7,437 bases of DNA. Source: Sutterellaceae bacterium. GTDB lineage: Bacteria; Pseudomonadota; Gammaproteobacteria; Burkholderiales; Burkholderiaceae_F. A program made the position numbers and the translations under genes. The notes under the pieces are model-generated. The model searched no databases, was not told the origin of the DNA, and saw only the letters and a list, made by a program, of their open reading frames with translations. Position 1 is the stretch's first letter. Every line of letters begins with the position of its first letter. Of the stretch, positions 1-5,263 are shown piece by piece. Where the stretch lies: NCBI GenBank assembly GCA_030531135.1, contig JAUNOJ010000080.1, positions 1 to 7,437 of the forward strand. The letters run 5' to 3'.

Positions 1-5
1 CAATC

Positions 6-27
6 AAGGCTTGCTTTCACAAGCCTT
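6..27 (-). terminator. Hairpin at the end of the two-helix protein gene, possible terminator
   Basis: AAGGCTTG at 6-13 and CAAGCCTT at 20-27 form a perfect 8-bp stem with a 6-nt loop that contains the stop codon of the two-helix protein gene. On the minus strand only GATTG follows before the window ends, so a T-tract cannot be confirmed. Confidence 0.3.
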
Positions 28-304
28 CGGCTTTAGCCGAGGGTGGATTGACGCCAAATAGATTTCCGACAATAAACGGCAAAAAGAAAACGCCAATCGT
101 GGCAAGCGACCAACCGATCAAAAGAAGCGTCTCCTTCTTAAACTTGGTCTTGGGATTTTCCTTGTACTGAATCGCCATCGCAGGCAAAACCAAACAAAGC
201 AGTCCGCCCGTCAAGATAAAACTGGCAATGAAACCAACAATTACTGTGACATAGCTCAGCATCACGAAAAGCTTCGTCAGCACATCAAAAAATTCAAACA
301 TCAT
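17..304 (-). CDS. Small two-helix inner-membrane protein, function unknown
   Basis: This 95-residue protein has two clear hydrophobic segments, about residues 14-42 (rich in V, I, L, F and G) and 61-84. They are separated by a short charged loop (YKENPKTKFKKE), so it is probably an inner-membrane hairpin. The tail is short and polar (SAKAEGL). The start is a double ATG (304 and 301). AGGA lies 4 nt before the first and 7 nt before the second, so either could be used. It begins 15 nt after the stop of the exported protein gene upstream and is probably translated from the same mRNA. I do not recognise a family. Its closeness to an exported cysteine-rich protein and a DUF4400 protein would fit an envelope or conjugation accessory role, but that is inference. 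Confidence 0.75.
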   Translation of the reverse strand: MMFEFFDVLTKLFVMLSYVTVIVGFIASFILTGGLLCLVLPAMAIQYKENPKTKFKKETLLLIGWSLATIGVFFLPFIVGNLFGVNPPSAKAEGL

Positions 305-319
305 TCGTTCCTAAGAAAG

Positions 320-1834
320 TTAATCGAAAAATCCCTTGACCTTATCCAAACGCTCGCCAAAAGCGCTGAGGTGATCCTCGCTGGCTTCGACCAAGCTCTT
401 GCGACGTTCGTAGTCGGCCATGATGTCGTCACGGTTGAGATAGCGATTTTCAAAGACGTAGCGCATATCGCTCGTGTAGATAATGGGTTTTTCGCAGGTT
501 CCCGCATATACGCTTGCCGAGCGTCCGTTCATGCGACGAAAGCGCAGCGCTCCCCTTTCCTTTTTGGACTTGATCGTCACGAGTTCCACATCCGTTTCGA
601 GCTTTCGGCAAAACTGCGGTAGTCCAAAACGCTTCATCAGCATTTCATCGACCAAGGCTCCAGTTGCGGCGCCGATGGGAGACAAGACCGCTGTTTGCAA
701 AATGTCGGTTGCCGGATTGAAGTTGAGCTGCATATGCGCTTCATACGGAAACTCAAAACACGTACCGTAAAACTCCAAAGGATCGCCATCCGGATTCTTG
801 GAAAGGTTTTCGCAAACCTTCGGAACCTTGGGCATGGCATTGCGTTTGGTCTCACCCAAAGTCATGTTGCCGAACTCGATCTTTTGAAGCTTTGCTCGCG
901 CGTAGATTTCGCTATCGAGCAATCGGTCTTGGAAGTGAGCGTCCACCTTGACCAGATAGCCTGTTTGCGCGGGTTGAACCGAGATAGAGAACATCGGGCT
1001 ATCGACCGTTTCGCTATCGGCACTATGCGATTCGACAAATGTCGGAATGGAGAGCTGGCGCAAACGTTCCTTGATGCCTTCGGCAAACTGCCCGGCACGC
1101 ATTTGAGAATTGAAGCGAAACGTCACGCCTGTGAGCACTTCGTTGACTTCGGCCATGGTGAAAATCACTTCCTCACCCTCGGCACGAAAGTTTTGCGTAT
1201 CGCTGCAAGCCACACGCCCAATGCCCGTTTCCCAGCGCGATGCGCTGATTCTTCGACAGTCTTGGTGCTTGCGCTTTAGCGATGCGTAGTTATCCTGCAA
1301 AAGGGTCACGTCGCCTATCTGAAGTTTCCAGGGATCAAATTGAGCCAAGAAGTTCAAACTCGGGTAGAGAAACTTCTCTGCCTCAGCCTTTCTGGTCTCC
1401 TCTTCTTTTTCTTCTTTAACGCGGTTGTGAATCACAATTTTGGGACGACGAAAAACGCGCTCGGACTCAACGTTACCATCGGGCGCAGCCTGCATCTGTC
1501 TGGTGCCGGGGCGTTGACTCTGATATTGACCTTGCCCTTCGCGTTGACGGCGACGCTGGTTAAAGTTTTCAGACTCGTCTGCGTCGTCGTTATTGCGATA
1601 ACGACGGCTGCGAGGCGATTGCGAATCGGCGTCCGACTCCATCCGTTGCCGGTTGCGTTGACGCATTCTCGATTGTTGCTCATCTTCGGCAACCTGCCCT
1701 ATGAAGACTTCTGCGCTCTCATCATCGACTTGAGCGGCCATAGAGAAGGTTGACGCCCCTGTTGCGAACAACCCGGTGACAGCCAGACCGACGAGACTCA
1801 ACTTAAAACCAAAACGCATCGCTTGTTGCCTCAT
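320..1834 (-). CDS. Exported protein with Arg/Gln-rich linker and three cysteine pairs, function unknown
   Basis: The ORF encodes up to 504 residues. A Sec-type signal peptide is visible (MRFGFK, then a hydrophobic stretch around residues 12-31, then SMAA before QVDD), so the product is probably periplasmic or envelope-associated. Residues about 50-118 are low-complexity and rich in R, Q, D, S and N, and probably disordered. Residues 138-155 are highly charged (KEEKEEETRKAEAEK). The globular part from about 156 to the end has six cysteines in three pairs: C193/C210, C341/C359 and C409/C447. The second member of the last two pairs sits in YGTC and AGTC, suggesting disulphide-bonded repeated modules. 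The start at 1834 has a poor ribosome site. Met6, at 1819, has GAGG 9 nt upstream and puts the signal peptide at the very N-terminus, so it is the likelier start. I recognise no family. It is downstream of a terminator and so probably has its own promoter. Confidence 0.85.
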   Translation of the reverse strand: MRQQAMRFGFKLSLVGLAVTGLFATGASTFSMAAQVDDESAEVFIGQVAEDEQQSRMRQRNRQRMESDADSQSPRSRRYRNNDDADESENFNQRRRQREGQGQYQSQRPGTRQMQAAPDGNVESERVFRRPKIVIHNRVKEEKEEETRKAEAEKFLYPSLNFLAQFDPWKLQIGDVTLLQDNYASLKRKHQDCRRISASRWETGIGRVACSDTQNFRAEGEEVIFTMAEVNEVLTGVTFRFNSQMRAGQFAEGIKERLRQLSIPTFVESHSADSETVDSPMFSISVQPAQTGYLVKVDAHFQDRLLDSEIYARAKLQKIEFGNMTLGETKRNAMPKVPKVCENLSKNPDGDPLEFYGTCFEFPYEAHMQLNFNPATDILQTAVLSPIGAATGALVDEMLMKRFGLPQFCRKLETDVELVTIKSKKERGALRFRRMNGRSASVYAGTCEKPIIYTSDMRYVFENRYLNRDDIMADYERRKSLVEASEDHLSAFGERLDKVKGFFD

Positions 1835-1858
1835 TACTTTGAGGGGCTTAAATAAAAA

Positions 1859-1904
1859 ATCCGGATGAAACCCATCGTTGACCCCTCGGAAGTTTCATCC
1901 GGAT
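1859..1904 (-). terminator. Rho-independent terminator of the DUF4400-like cluster
   Basis: A perfect 13-bp inverted repeat, ATCCGGATGAAAC (1859-1871) and GTTTCATCCGGAT (1892-1904), encloses a 20-nt loop. Read on the minus strand the stem runs directly into TTTTTATTT. It lies 25 nt after the stop of the 98-residue protein gene, so it should end the cluster that starts at 3516. Confidence 0.8.
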
Positions 1905-1909
1905 GAAAC
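1892..1909. promoter_or_regulatory. 18-bp perfect palindrome, possible operator
   Basis: GTTTCATCCGGATGAAAC is a perfect 18-bp palindrome overlapping the terminator's right arm. Because the left arm repeats ATCCGGATGAAAC, that 13-mer also occurs as a direct repeat at 1859-1871 and 1897-1909. It lies just upstream of the exported-protein gene, where a repressor could bind, but I see no convincing -35/-10 pair next to it. It may simply be a by-product of the terminator. Confidence 0.3.
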
Positions 1910-1929
1910 TCAAAATTCGGTACGACTGC

Positions 1930-2226
1930 TCAGCTCGCAACCCCAGCACTGACAAGGGTTTGTCGCGAATCGCCACCAAAAACCATCACGTCAAAACGCG
2001 ATAAATTCTCATCGGTGCCGCGTCCGTTTTTCGCCAACTGCGCACAGCGCCACCCCGAAGGCAAACGGCTTTCGATTTGCGCCCGAATGCTCGGGGCGTC
2101 CGAGTCGCTTTCAAAACTTGTACAAACGAAACGCACGCCCTCAACGGCCTTATCGGCCACCAAATCGGCCACGACAGCCAGTAAGTCCGAAATACCCTCG
2201 GACTGGGAAAGAATCTTCTTTGTCAT
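1930..2226 (-). CDS. Small soluble protein of 98 residues, function unknown
   Basis: I chose the ATG at 2226 (MTKKILSQSEG). It follows the stop of the upstream DUF4400-like gene by 13 nt and has AAGAAG about 9 nt upstream. Further in-frame starts at 2259 and 2283 lie inside the upstream gene and have no better ribosome site. The protein has no signal peptide or membrane segment. It looks like a small alpha/beta protein with a helical N-terminus (SDLLAVVADLVADKAV), a strand VRFVC, and a C-terminal part containing SRLPSGWRC and FDVMVFGG. There are two cysteines. It is the last gene of the cluster before the terminator at 1859-1904. No family is recognised. The weak ribosome site suggests translation coupled to the gene before it. 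Confidence 0.75.
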   Translation of the reverse strand: MTKKILSQSEGISDLLAVVADLVADKAVEGVRFVCTSFESDSDAPSIRAQIESRLPSGWRCAQLAKNGRGTDENLSRFDVMVFGGDSRQTLVSAGVAS

Positions 2227-2239
2227 GTTTTTATTCTTC

Positions 2240-2884
2240 TTAAATACGTTTTTGAACATTGCCGATAGCCACCCCTGCCGCAATCGCCCAAAAGCCCATC
2301 ATCAAGGGAAAGGCAAAGGGTTCAATCGCCACGGGCGAGAGAAAAAGCAAGACGGTGAGCATCGACACCAAAGACATGATTTGACGCGCCCAGTGATTGA
2401 GAACAGGGGACGTATAACCGAAATCCGTCTTTTTGATTTCACGGTCGTTTACGCCGTGAAAGATGGCAAGTGCCGCCAGAGGGATCCACAACGGCAGCCA
2501 AATGAGAAAAAGCGCAATCCGTCGCAAAATCCAATAACCGAGGTCAAGCAGCGCTTCTTTTCGCTCCTGGCCCCATTTGACGACTCGACTGTTTTGCTTG
2601 AGCAGTCGTTCTTCACGCTCACGCTGAGCCTGATCTTCAGACATCCAGTTCTTGAGCGTTTGTTTGCCAAACCACTTATCCAGCGTTCTGAGATACCAGT
2701 CGTCTGCCATTGAGTTGATGCGCGTTAAAGTCGAGTGGCCGAGTTCAGCCTCGATCTTCTGAGCTTCGGCCACCGAACTTTTGCGCACGTAGTCTTGCGT
2801 TACGACGGTGAGCGACAAGGCAAAAACGGCAAAGGCTGTGATAATGAAAATCCACATCGAAGCACTGCTGTTTTTCTGTGCCAT
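2240..2884 (-). CDS. DUF4400-like integrating conjugative element membrane protein
   Basis: This 214-residue protein has an N-terminal membrane helix (about residues 10-28), a long charged middle (30-115) and three more hydrophobic segments at about 120-142, 168-184 and 187-207. The stretch LWLPL-type helix followed by FHGVNDREIKKTDFGYTSP (142-160) resembles the DUF4400 / ICE membrane protein (PFL_4697-like) pattern, in which a hydrophobic segment is followed by a G-x-x-x-R-[DE]-I motif and an S-P before a final pair of helices. Members of that group are typically encoded near the TraD coupling protein of integrating conjugative elements. The start ATG has GGGAGG 4 nt upstream. The gene sits 32 nt after the 199-residue protein gene and 13 nt before the 98-residue one, so all three form one operon. 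No TraD or other transfer gene is visible in this window. The family call rests on recalled motif shape, not a search. Confidence 0.72.
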   Translation of the reverse strand: MAQKNSSASMWIFIITAFAVFALSLTVVTQDYVRKSSVAEAQKIEAELGHSTLTRINSMADDWYLRTLDKWFGKQTLKNWMSEDQAQREREERLLKQNSRVVKWGQERKEALLDLGYWILRRIALFLIWLPLWIPLAALAIFHGVNDREIKKTDFGYTSPVLNHWARQIMSLVSMLTVLLFLSPVAIEPFAFPLMMGFWAIAAGVAIGNVQKRI

Positions 2885-2916
2885 ATCGCCTCCCTGATGG
2901 CAAAACTAAGTTTGTT

Positions 2917-3516
2917 TCATGCTGCGTATGCGTGGTGACGCAGTTGTGAACGCTCCTCCAAAGCCTCGAAATAAGGCATCGCACAGTACGCTTCGGCTCG
3001 GAAAAAACGGCTCTTGTCGTTTAAGAACACCTTCTGAACCTCATCGCTGGTGATGCGCTTTAAGACGATGCCTCGCAGGGCCACGCGGTTATCTGCCGTG
3101 ATTTCGTATCCTTGAGCAATCGCGTCTGCGTATTCGTTGACTTCCAACATACTTTCGATCATTTCATTGACGAAGTACGCCAGTCGCTTGACGTCGGAAA
3201 AAACCCGCAACACCGAAATCACTTGCGTGTCGTACAGGTTTAGTACGCGCAGAACCATCAGCAGAATGTCCTTGTAAGACAGACAGCTTTTAAGTTCTCG
3301 AATCACGGAAATGGTGATGGGACGCACGTCATCCCAATCGCTCATTGCTCCAAAAAGTGCAGGAAAACGTTTCAGCAACCCGAATACGGCTTCTTCTTCC
3401 GAGATCCCGCGAGACTGCGCCAATGCGCGAACTGCTTCCGGCTTTAGGGCCTTTTTCATTTCGGCAGTTAGCTTGCCAGCGTCCTCAATCGTGACGTTAT
3501 CGTTCGAACTTCCCAA
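2917..3516 (-). CDS. Helical cytoplasmic protein of 199 residues, function unknown
   Basis: The product is predicted to be mainly helical and soluble, with no signal peptide or membrane helix. Visible stretches include KLTAEMKKALKPEAVRALA, an acidic turn SRGISEEEAV and a C-terminal RSQLRHHAYAA. The start is TTG at 3516, supported by a strong GAGGAG 5 nt upstream. The first in-frame ATG is about 20 codons further in. An ATG at 3529 is out of frame and stops after 10 codons. It is the first gene of the cluster with the DUF4400-like gene, so it is probably part of the same function, perhaps conjugation accessory, though I recognise no family. A -10-like TATGAT lies about 57 nt upstream of the start. 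Confidence 0.8.
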   Translation of the reverse strand: MGSSNDNVTIEDAGKLTAEMKKALKPEAVRALAQSRGISEEEAVFGLLKRFPALFGAMSDWDDVRPITISVIRELKSCLSYKDILLMVLRVLNLYDTQVISVLRVFSDVKRLAYFVNEMIESMLEVNEYADAIAQGYEITADNRVALRGIVLKRITSDEVQKVFLNDKSRFFRAEAYCAMPYFEALEERSQLRHHAYAA

Positions 3517-3572
3517 AATAACTCCTCATGCACGAGCGCGTGCCCATGCGTTTATGAACGCCTTGTTCTTCG

Positions 3573-3578
3573 ATCATA
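3573..3578 (-). promoter_or_regulatory. Possible -10 element for the 3516-1930 cluster
   Basis: On the minus strand this reads TATGAT, 5 of 6 matches to the sigma70 -10 consensus, and would give a leader of about 50 nt ahead of the TTG start at 3516. No good -35 hexamer lies at 16-18 bp, so the assignment is weak. Confidence 0.3.
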
Positions 3579-3910
3579 TTTTTCGGAAATTCGCAAAAAC
3601 ACCATTGAGAAAGCAGAAAGTGCGATTTGACTTCTTTCGTAACACTTCAAGGCAATACGCCTGTCAGCGGTTGATGAAAAGTCTCTCGGTAGGCCGGAAA
3701 AGGCCGCCAGCACAGAAAACCACGCTGCACTGACGGCCAATCACCAACCCACTCCTTTCTTCAAGGAACACCACATCTACCATTCTGTGGATGGGAGAAT
3801 TTTCGCCAGTCCTCAAATGTTTGCGAGCTGGCTAAAAAGCAAGATGTGCGATTTGGAGAGTTCGTTATGACTGCTCCGGGAAACCTATCGCCTCAGCCCG
3901 TTTCGGAGTC
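3579..3910. other. Intergenic stretch without a convincing gene
   Basis: About 330 bases between the cluster promoter region and the next terminator. It holds two copies of a short dispersed motif related to AAAGCAAGATGTGCGAT (3611-3626 and 3836-3852) and a small GGCC/GGCC hairpin at 3692-3705. A 62-codon TTG-start frame on the minus strand (3740-3552) has no ribosome site at proper spacing. I see no RNA gene or clear promoter here. Confidence 0.5.
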
Positions 3911-3943
3911 AATAAAAAGCCCGGCGCATAAGAACACCGGGCT
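3911..3943 (-). terminator. Rho-independent terminator of the three-helix protein gene
   Basis: AGCCCGG (3918-3924) pairs with CCGGGCT (3937-3943) across a 12-nt loop. On the minus strand the stem is followed by TTTTTATT. It lies about 25 nt past the stop at 3969. Confidence 0.8.
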
Positions 3944-3968
3944 GACTGTTTTCGCTATGAAGGTTCTA

Positions 3969-4247
3969 TTAGAAAAGGTCGCGAAAAAGGTCGGAAATCT
4001 TCGTGTAGCCAAGATTTTTGCATTGATAGTTGCAATACCAGGCGCAGCCCACGCCCATCAATGCGCACAAGGCTGCCCAACCCCAACTTTGTTTGGCGAC
4101 GGCAAAAACGGTGTCACCCGCAAAGACAATCGTCAGTATCGCCATTAAAAAAGCCACACGAGGCTGCTTACCCGGCTCACCTTTTCTGACCACCCAAAAA
4201 AGGATCGGCACGATGACAAGCCACAACAAGAGAATCGTCTTAACCAT
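3969..4247 (-). CDS. Small three-helix inner-membrane protein, function unknown
   Basis: This 92-residue protein starts at ATG 4247, which is preceded by AAAGGAAAG ending 3 nt upstream. An upstream in-frame start at 4322 would add 25 residues with no ribosome site and is rejected. Three hydrophobic segments are visible: about residues 4-20 (ILLLWLVIVPILFWVV), 31-50 (VAFLMAILTIVFAGDTVFAV) and 55-72 (WGWAALCALMGVGCAWYC). The loop RKGEPGKQPR is basic, suggesting it lies in the cytoplasm. Three cysteines cluster near residues 69-77. The C-terminus is polar (KISDLFRDLF). It is a single-gene unit with its own terminator, between the DUF4400-like cluster and the duplicated toxin-like locus. No family is recognised. 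A possible -35 (GTGACA, 4290-4295 read on the minus strand) has no good -10 partner. Confidence 0.8.
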   Translation of the reverse strand: MVKTILLLWLVIVPILFWVVRKGEPGKQPRVAFLMAILTIVFAGDTVFAVAKQSWGWAALCALMGVGCAWYCNYQCKNLGYTKISDLFRDLF

Positions 4248-4496
4248 GTTCTTTCCTTTGAACCCTTGATCCTGTGTTATCCAAAACAATGTCACCCGAT
4301 GCGGTTTTGCCGTTCCCGACACTGACGGTCAGCGGTTCCGGGAAAGGTTGGCGCATGGCGGGTGGTAAAGCTATCTTCGCAAGTCAGACTGTGCGTTTTG
4401 GCAGGCTTCAAAGCAGGATGTGCGATATGCAAGTGCCAATGACGGTTGCTCGACCGAACATTCGGCATTTCGCCGCAGTCAAAGAAGCTTCTGAGG

Positions 4497-4502
4497 TAGA
4501 AT
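4497..4502 (+). promoter_or_regulatory. Possible -10 element of toxin unit 1
   Basis: TAGAAT sits in an 18-bp block (CTTCTGAGGTAGAATCCT) conserved between the two units, 197 bp before the toxin start. The -35 region at 16-18 bp is poor (CGCAGT area), so an activator or a different start is possible. If used, it gives a leader of about 185 nt. Confidence 0.4.
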
Positions 4503-4631
4503 CCTCGGCACCACGAGAAAGACAGAGGGTCGAGTCGTTGCCATATTCTTTGCCGGAACTCCTTAAGAGTTCTTTGAGCCGGAAGTTCCTCGGCTGAAAG
4601 ATTTGGCCCCGAAGTAGCAATACGACGGGAT

Positions 4632-4673
4632 AAAAAACGACAAAGCCCGGTGAGGCTAACACCAGGCTTCGTC
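4632..4673 (-). terminator. Terminator of antisense RNA 1
   Basis: Hairpin 4643-4652/4660-4669 has 9 pairs and one mismatch and can be extended by GAC/GTC. On the minus strand a run of six T (4637-4632) follows. On the plus strand the sequence after the stem is not T-rich, so it points to the minus strand. Confidence 0.7.
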
Positions 4674-4718
4674 AATCTTTGATGAGGTGTAAGATGGTCA
4701 CACATCTGATTTCATCGT
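4632..4718 (-). ncRNA. Predicted cis-antisense antitoxin RNA 1
   Basis: A minus-strand RNA of about 87 nt is predicted. A perfect TATAAT at 4729-4724 has a TCGATT -35 (3 of 6) at 17-bp spacing, and the likely first base is the A at 4718. The RNA would be antisense to the first 25 nt of the toxin 1 ORF, its start codon and its GAGGTG Shine-Dalgarno. It ends in a hairpin: AAGCCcGGTG (4643-4652) pairs with CACCaGGCTT (4660-4669) with one mismatch, flanked by GAC/GTC, followed on the minus strand by GTTTTTT. The copy in unit 2 has the same spacing and length although loop and body sequences differ. It would block translation of the toxin and promote duplex cleavage, as type I antitoxins do. Only sequence supports this. 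Confidence 0.65.
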
Positions 4719-4819
4719 GGGAGATTATAACGCGGTTTGCTGTGACAATCGACATTCATTTTGACTTGTCGATTGCCATCATCGCCAGCATTCTCGTTGT
4801 AATCGGCACGAAGCGTTAA
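4694..4819 (+). CDS. Small hydrophobic peptide, type I toxin-like, copy 1
   Basis: This 41-codon ORF was found by comparing the two repeat units. GAGGTG lies 4 nt before the ATG. The peptide begins MVTHLISSWEIITRFAV, has a polar middle with two Asp (D20, D24), a hydrophobic segment LSIAIIASILVVI at 25-37 and ends GTKR. It aligns without gaps to copy 2 with 25 of 41 identities, and most differences are conservative (I/F, I/V, E/Q, T/S, V/A). This indicates selection on the protein. A short membrane segment with a basic tail and DL-x-x-IL-type core resembles the Ldr/Fst kind of membrane toxin in layout, but family membership is unproven. A long structured leader and an overlapping antisense RNA suggest tight post-transcriptional control. 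It is encoded opposite to its neighbours. Confidence 0.8.
   Translation: MVTHLISSWEIITRFAVTIDIHFDLSIAIIASILVVIGTKR
4724..4752 (-). promoter_or_regulatory. Promoter of antisense RNA 1, inside the toxin ORF
   Basis: The minus strand reads TCGATT, a 17-bp spacer, then TATAAT. The -10 matches the consensus fully. It corresponds to toxin codons 11-12 (ATT ATA), and ATA is the only ATA among ten Ile codons of this ORF. Confidence 0.6.
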
Positions 4820-4828
4820 TTCGCAAGG

Positions 4829-4886
4829 CGTCGGTTCGCTGACGATGCAGGGGAACATCCGCAAGGTTGTTCCTCTCGTGCGTTTT
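4829..4886 (+). terminator. Two hairpins after toxin 1, possible mRNA terminator
   Basis: CGTCGG/CTGACG with a TTCG loop (4829-4844) is followed by AGGGGAAC/GTTCCTCT (4849-4856/4869-4876). A further GCA/TGC pairing would leave GTTTT directly after the stem. Both hairpins recur in unit 2. The T-run is short, so the terminator role is tentative; a stabilising 3' structure is the alternative. Confidence 0.4.
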
Positions 4887-4934
4887 CGGCAATCAAAATG
4901 TTGATTCGCCACACTGCCAAAAAGACTTCTGAGG

Positions 4935-4940
4935 TAGAAT
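4935..4940 (+). promoter_or_regulatory. Possible -10 element of toxin unit 2
   Basis: TAGAAT lies in the same conserved block as in unit 1, 194 bp before the toxin 2 start. The hexamer at -35 spacing (CACTGC) is poor; a TTGATT is present but 28 bp away. Confidence 0.4.
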
Positions 4941-5066
4941 CCTGAGCACCACGAGAGAACGGAGGGAAGTCGTTGCCTTTTCTTAGCCGGAACTTCTTAA
5001 GAGTTTCCGAAAGCCGGAGTTTCCGGTTTGAAGAAAAAGGCCCCAAAGCAGCAATGCCGAGGGTGT

Positions 5067-5106
5067 AAAAACGACAAAGCCCAGCGGGTTCAGCACTGGG
5101 CTTGTC
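5067..5106 (-). terminator. Terminator of antisense RNA 2
   Basis: A perfect 8-bp stem 5077-5084/5096-5103 with an 11-nt loop, extendable to 11 bp with one bulged base, is followed on the minus strand by TTTTT (5071-5067). Confidence 0.75.
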
Positions 5107-5153
5107 ATGTCTACATGAGGAGTCAAAGATGTTCCAGCATCTATTCTCTTCGT
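5067..5153 (-). ncRNA. Predicted cis-antisense antitoxin RNA 2
   Basis: This is the counterpart of antisense RNA 1. TATAAT at 5164-5159 on the minus strand has a TCGAAA -35 (4 of 6 matches) at 17 bp. The likely first base is the A at 5153, giving about 87 nt to the end of the T-run. It would pair with the first 25 nt of toxin 2, its start codon and GAGGAG. The terminator stem is perfect: AAGCCCAG (5077-5084) with CTGGGCTT (5096-5103), plus flanking GAC/GTC, then GTTTTT. The region that pairs with the ribosome site differs from RNA 1 (GAGGTGTAAG versus GAGGAGTCAAAG), so the two antitoxins may be specific to their own toxin. Confidence 0.68.
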
Positions 5154-5254
5154 GGCAGATTATAGCGCAGTTTGCTGTGTCTTTCGACGTTCGAATCGAC
5201 TTGTCGATTCTCGTCGTTGCCAGCATTCTCGCTGTGATCCGCACGAAGCGTTAA
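5129..5254 (+). CDS. Small hydrophobic peptide, type I toxin-like, copy 2
   Basis: This is the second 41-codon ORF of the duplication. GAGGAG lies 6 nt before the ATG. The peptide begins MFQHLFSSWQIIAQFAV, continues SFDVRIDLS and then ILVVASILAVI, and ends RTKR. The block SSW-x-II, FAV, D20, DLSI, ASIL and TKR is identical to copy 1. Like copy 1 it has exactly one ATA codon, at Ile12, where the antisense promoter -10 lies on the other strand. It is likely a membrane-inserting peptide that is harmful when over-produced, held down by the antisense RNA; that function is inference. Retention of two intact copies resembles the multi-copy habit of type I toxins such as ldr and ibs. Confidence 0.82.
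   Translation: MFQHLFSSWQIIAQFAVSFDVRIDLSILVVASILAVIRTKR
5159..5187 (-). promoter_or_regulatory. Promoter of antisense RNA 2, inside the toxin ORF
   Basis: The minus strand reads TCGAAA, a 17-bp spacer and a perfect TATAAT. Its position relative to the toxin start is identical to that in unit 1. Confidence 0.62.
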
Positions 5255-5263
5255 TTCGCAAGG

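Noticed and set aside
695..1279. 194-codon plus-strand frame
   Set aside because: It is the mirror frame of the exported six-cysteine protein, whose signal peptide and composition support the minus strand.
3552..3740. 62-codon minus-strand frame with TTG start
   Set aside because: The only AGGAG is about 11 nt away, there is no repeat or domain, and composition is unconvincing.
3846..4148. 100-codon plus-strand frame with GTG start
   Set aside because: It lies antisense to the terminator and C-terminal half of the well-supported three-helix protein gene and has no ribosome site.
4292..4705. 137-codon minus-strand frame across the toxin 1 leader
   Set aside because: It runs antisense to the leader, shares sequence with the 4816-5244 frame only because the DNA is duplicated, has no ribosome site, and reading frames shift between the two copies.
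4974..5068. Leader ORF in unit 2, TTG start after GGAGGG, about 31 codons
   Set aside because: The matching frame in unit 1 is shifted by a 1-base indel and stops after about 19 codons with a different sequence, so it is not conserved as a peptide.
4816..5244. 142-codon minus-strand frame across toxin unit 2
   Set aside because: Same reason; it also covers the antisense RNA terminator and toxin 2 on the wrong strand, with unlikely composition (Arg, Ser and Cys-rich).
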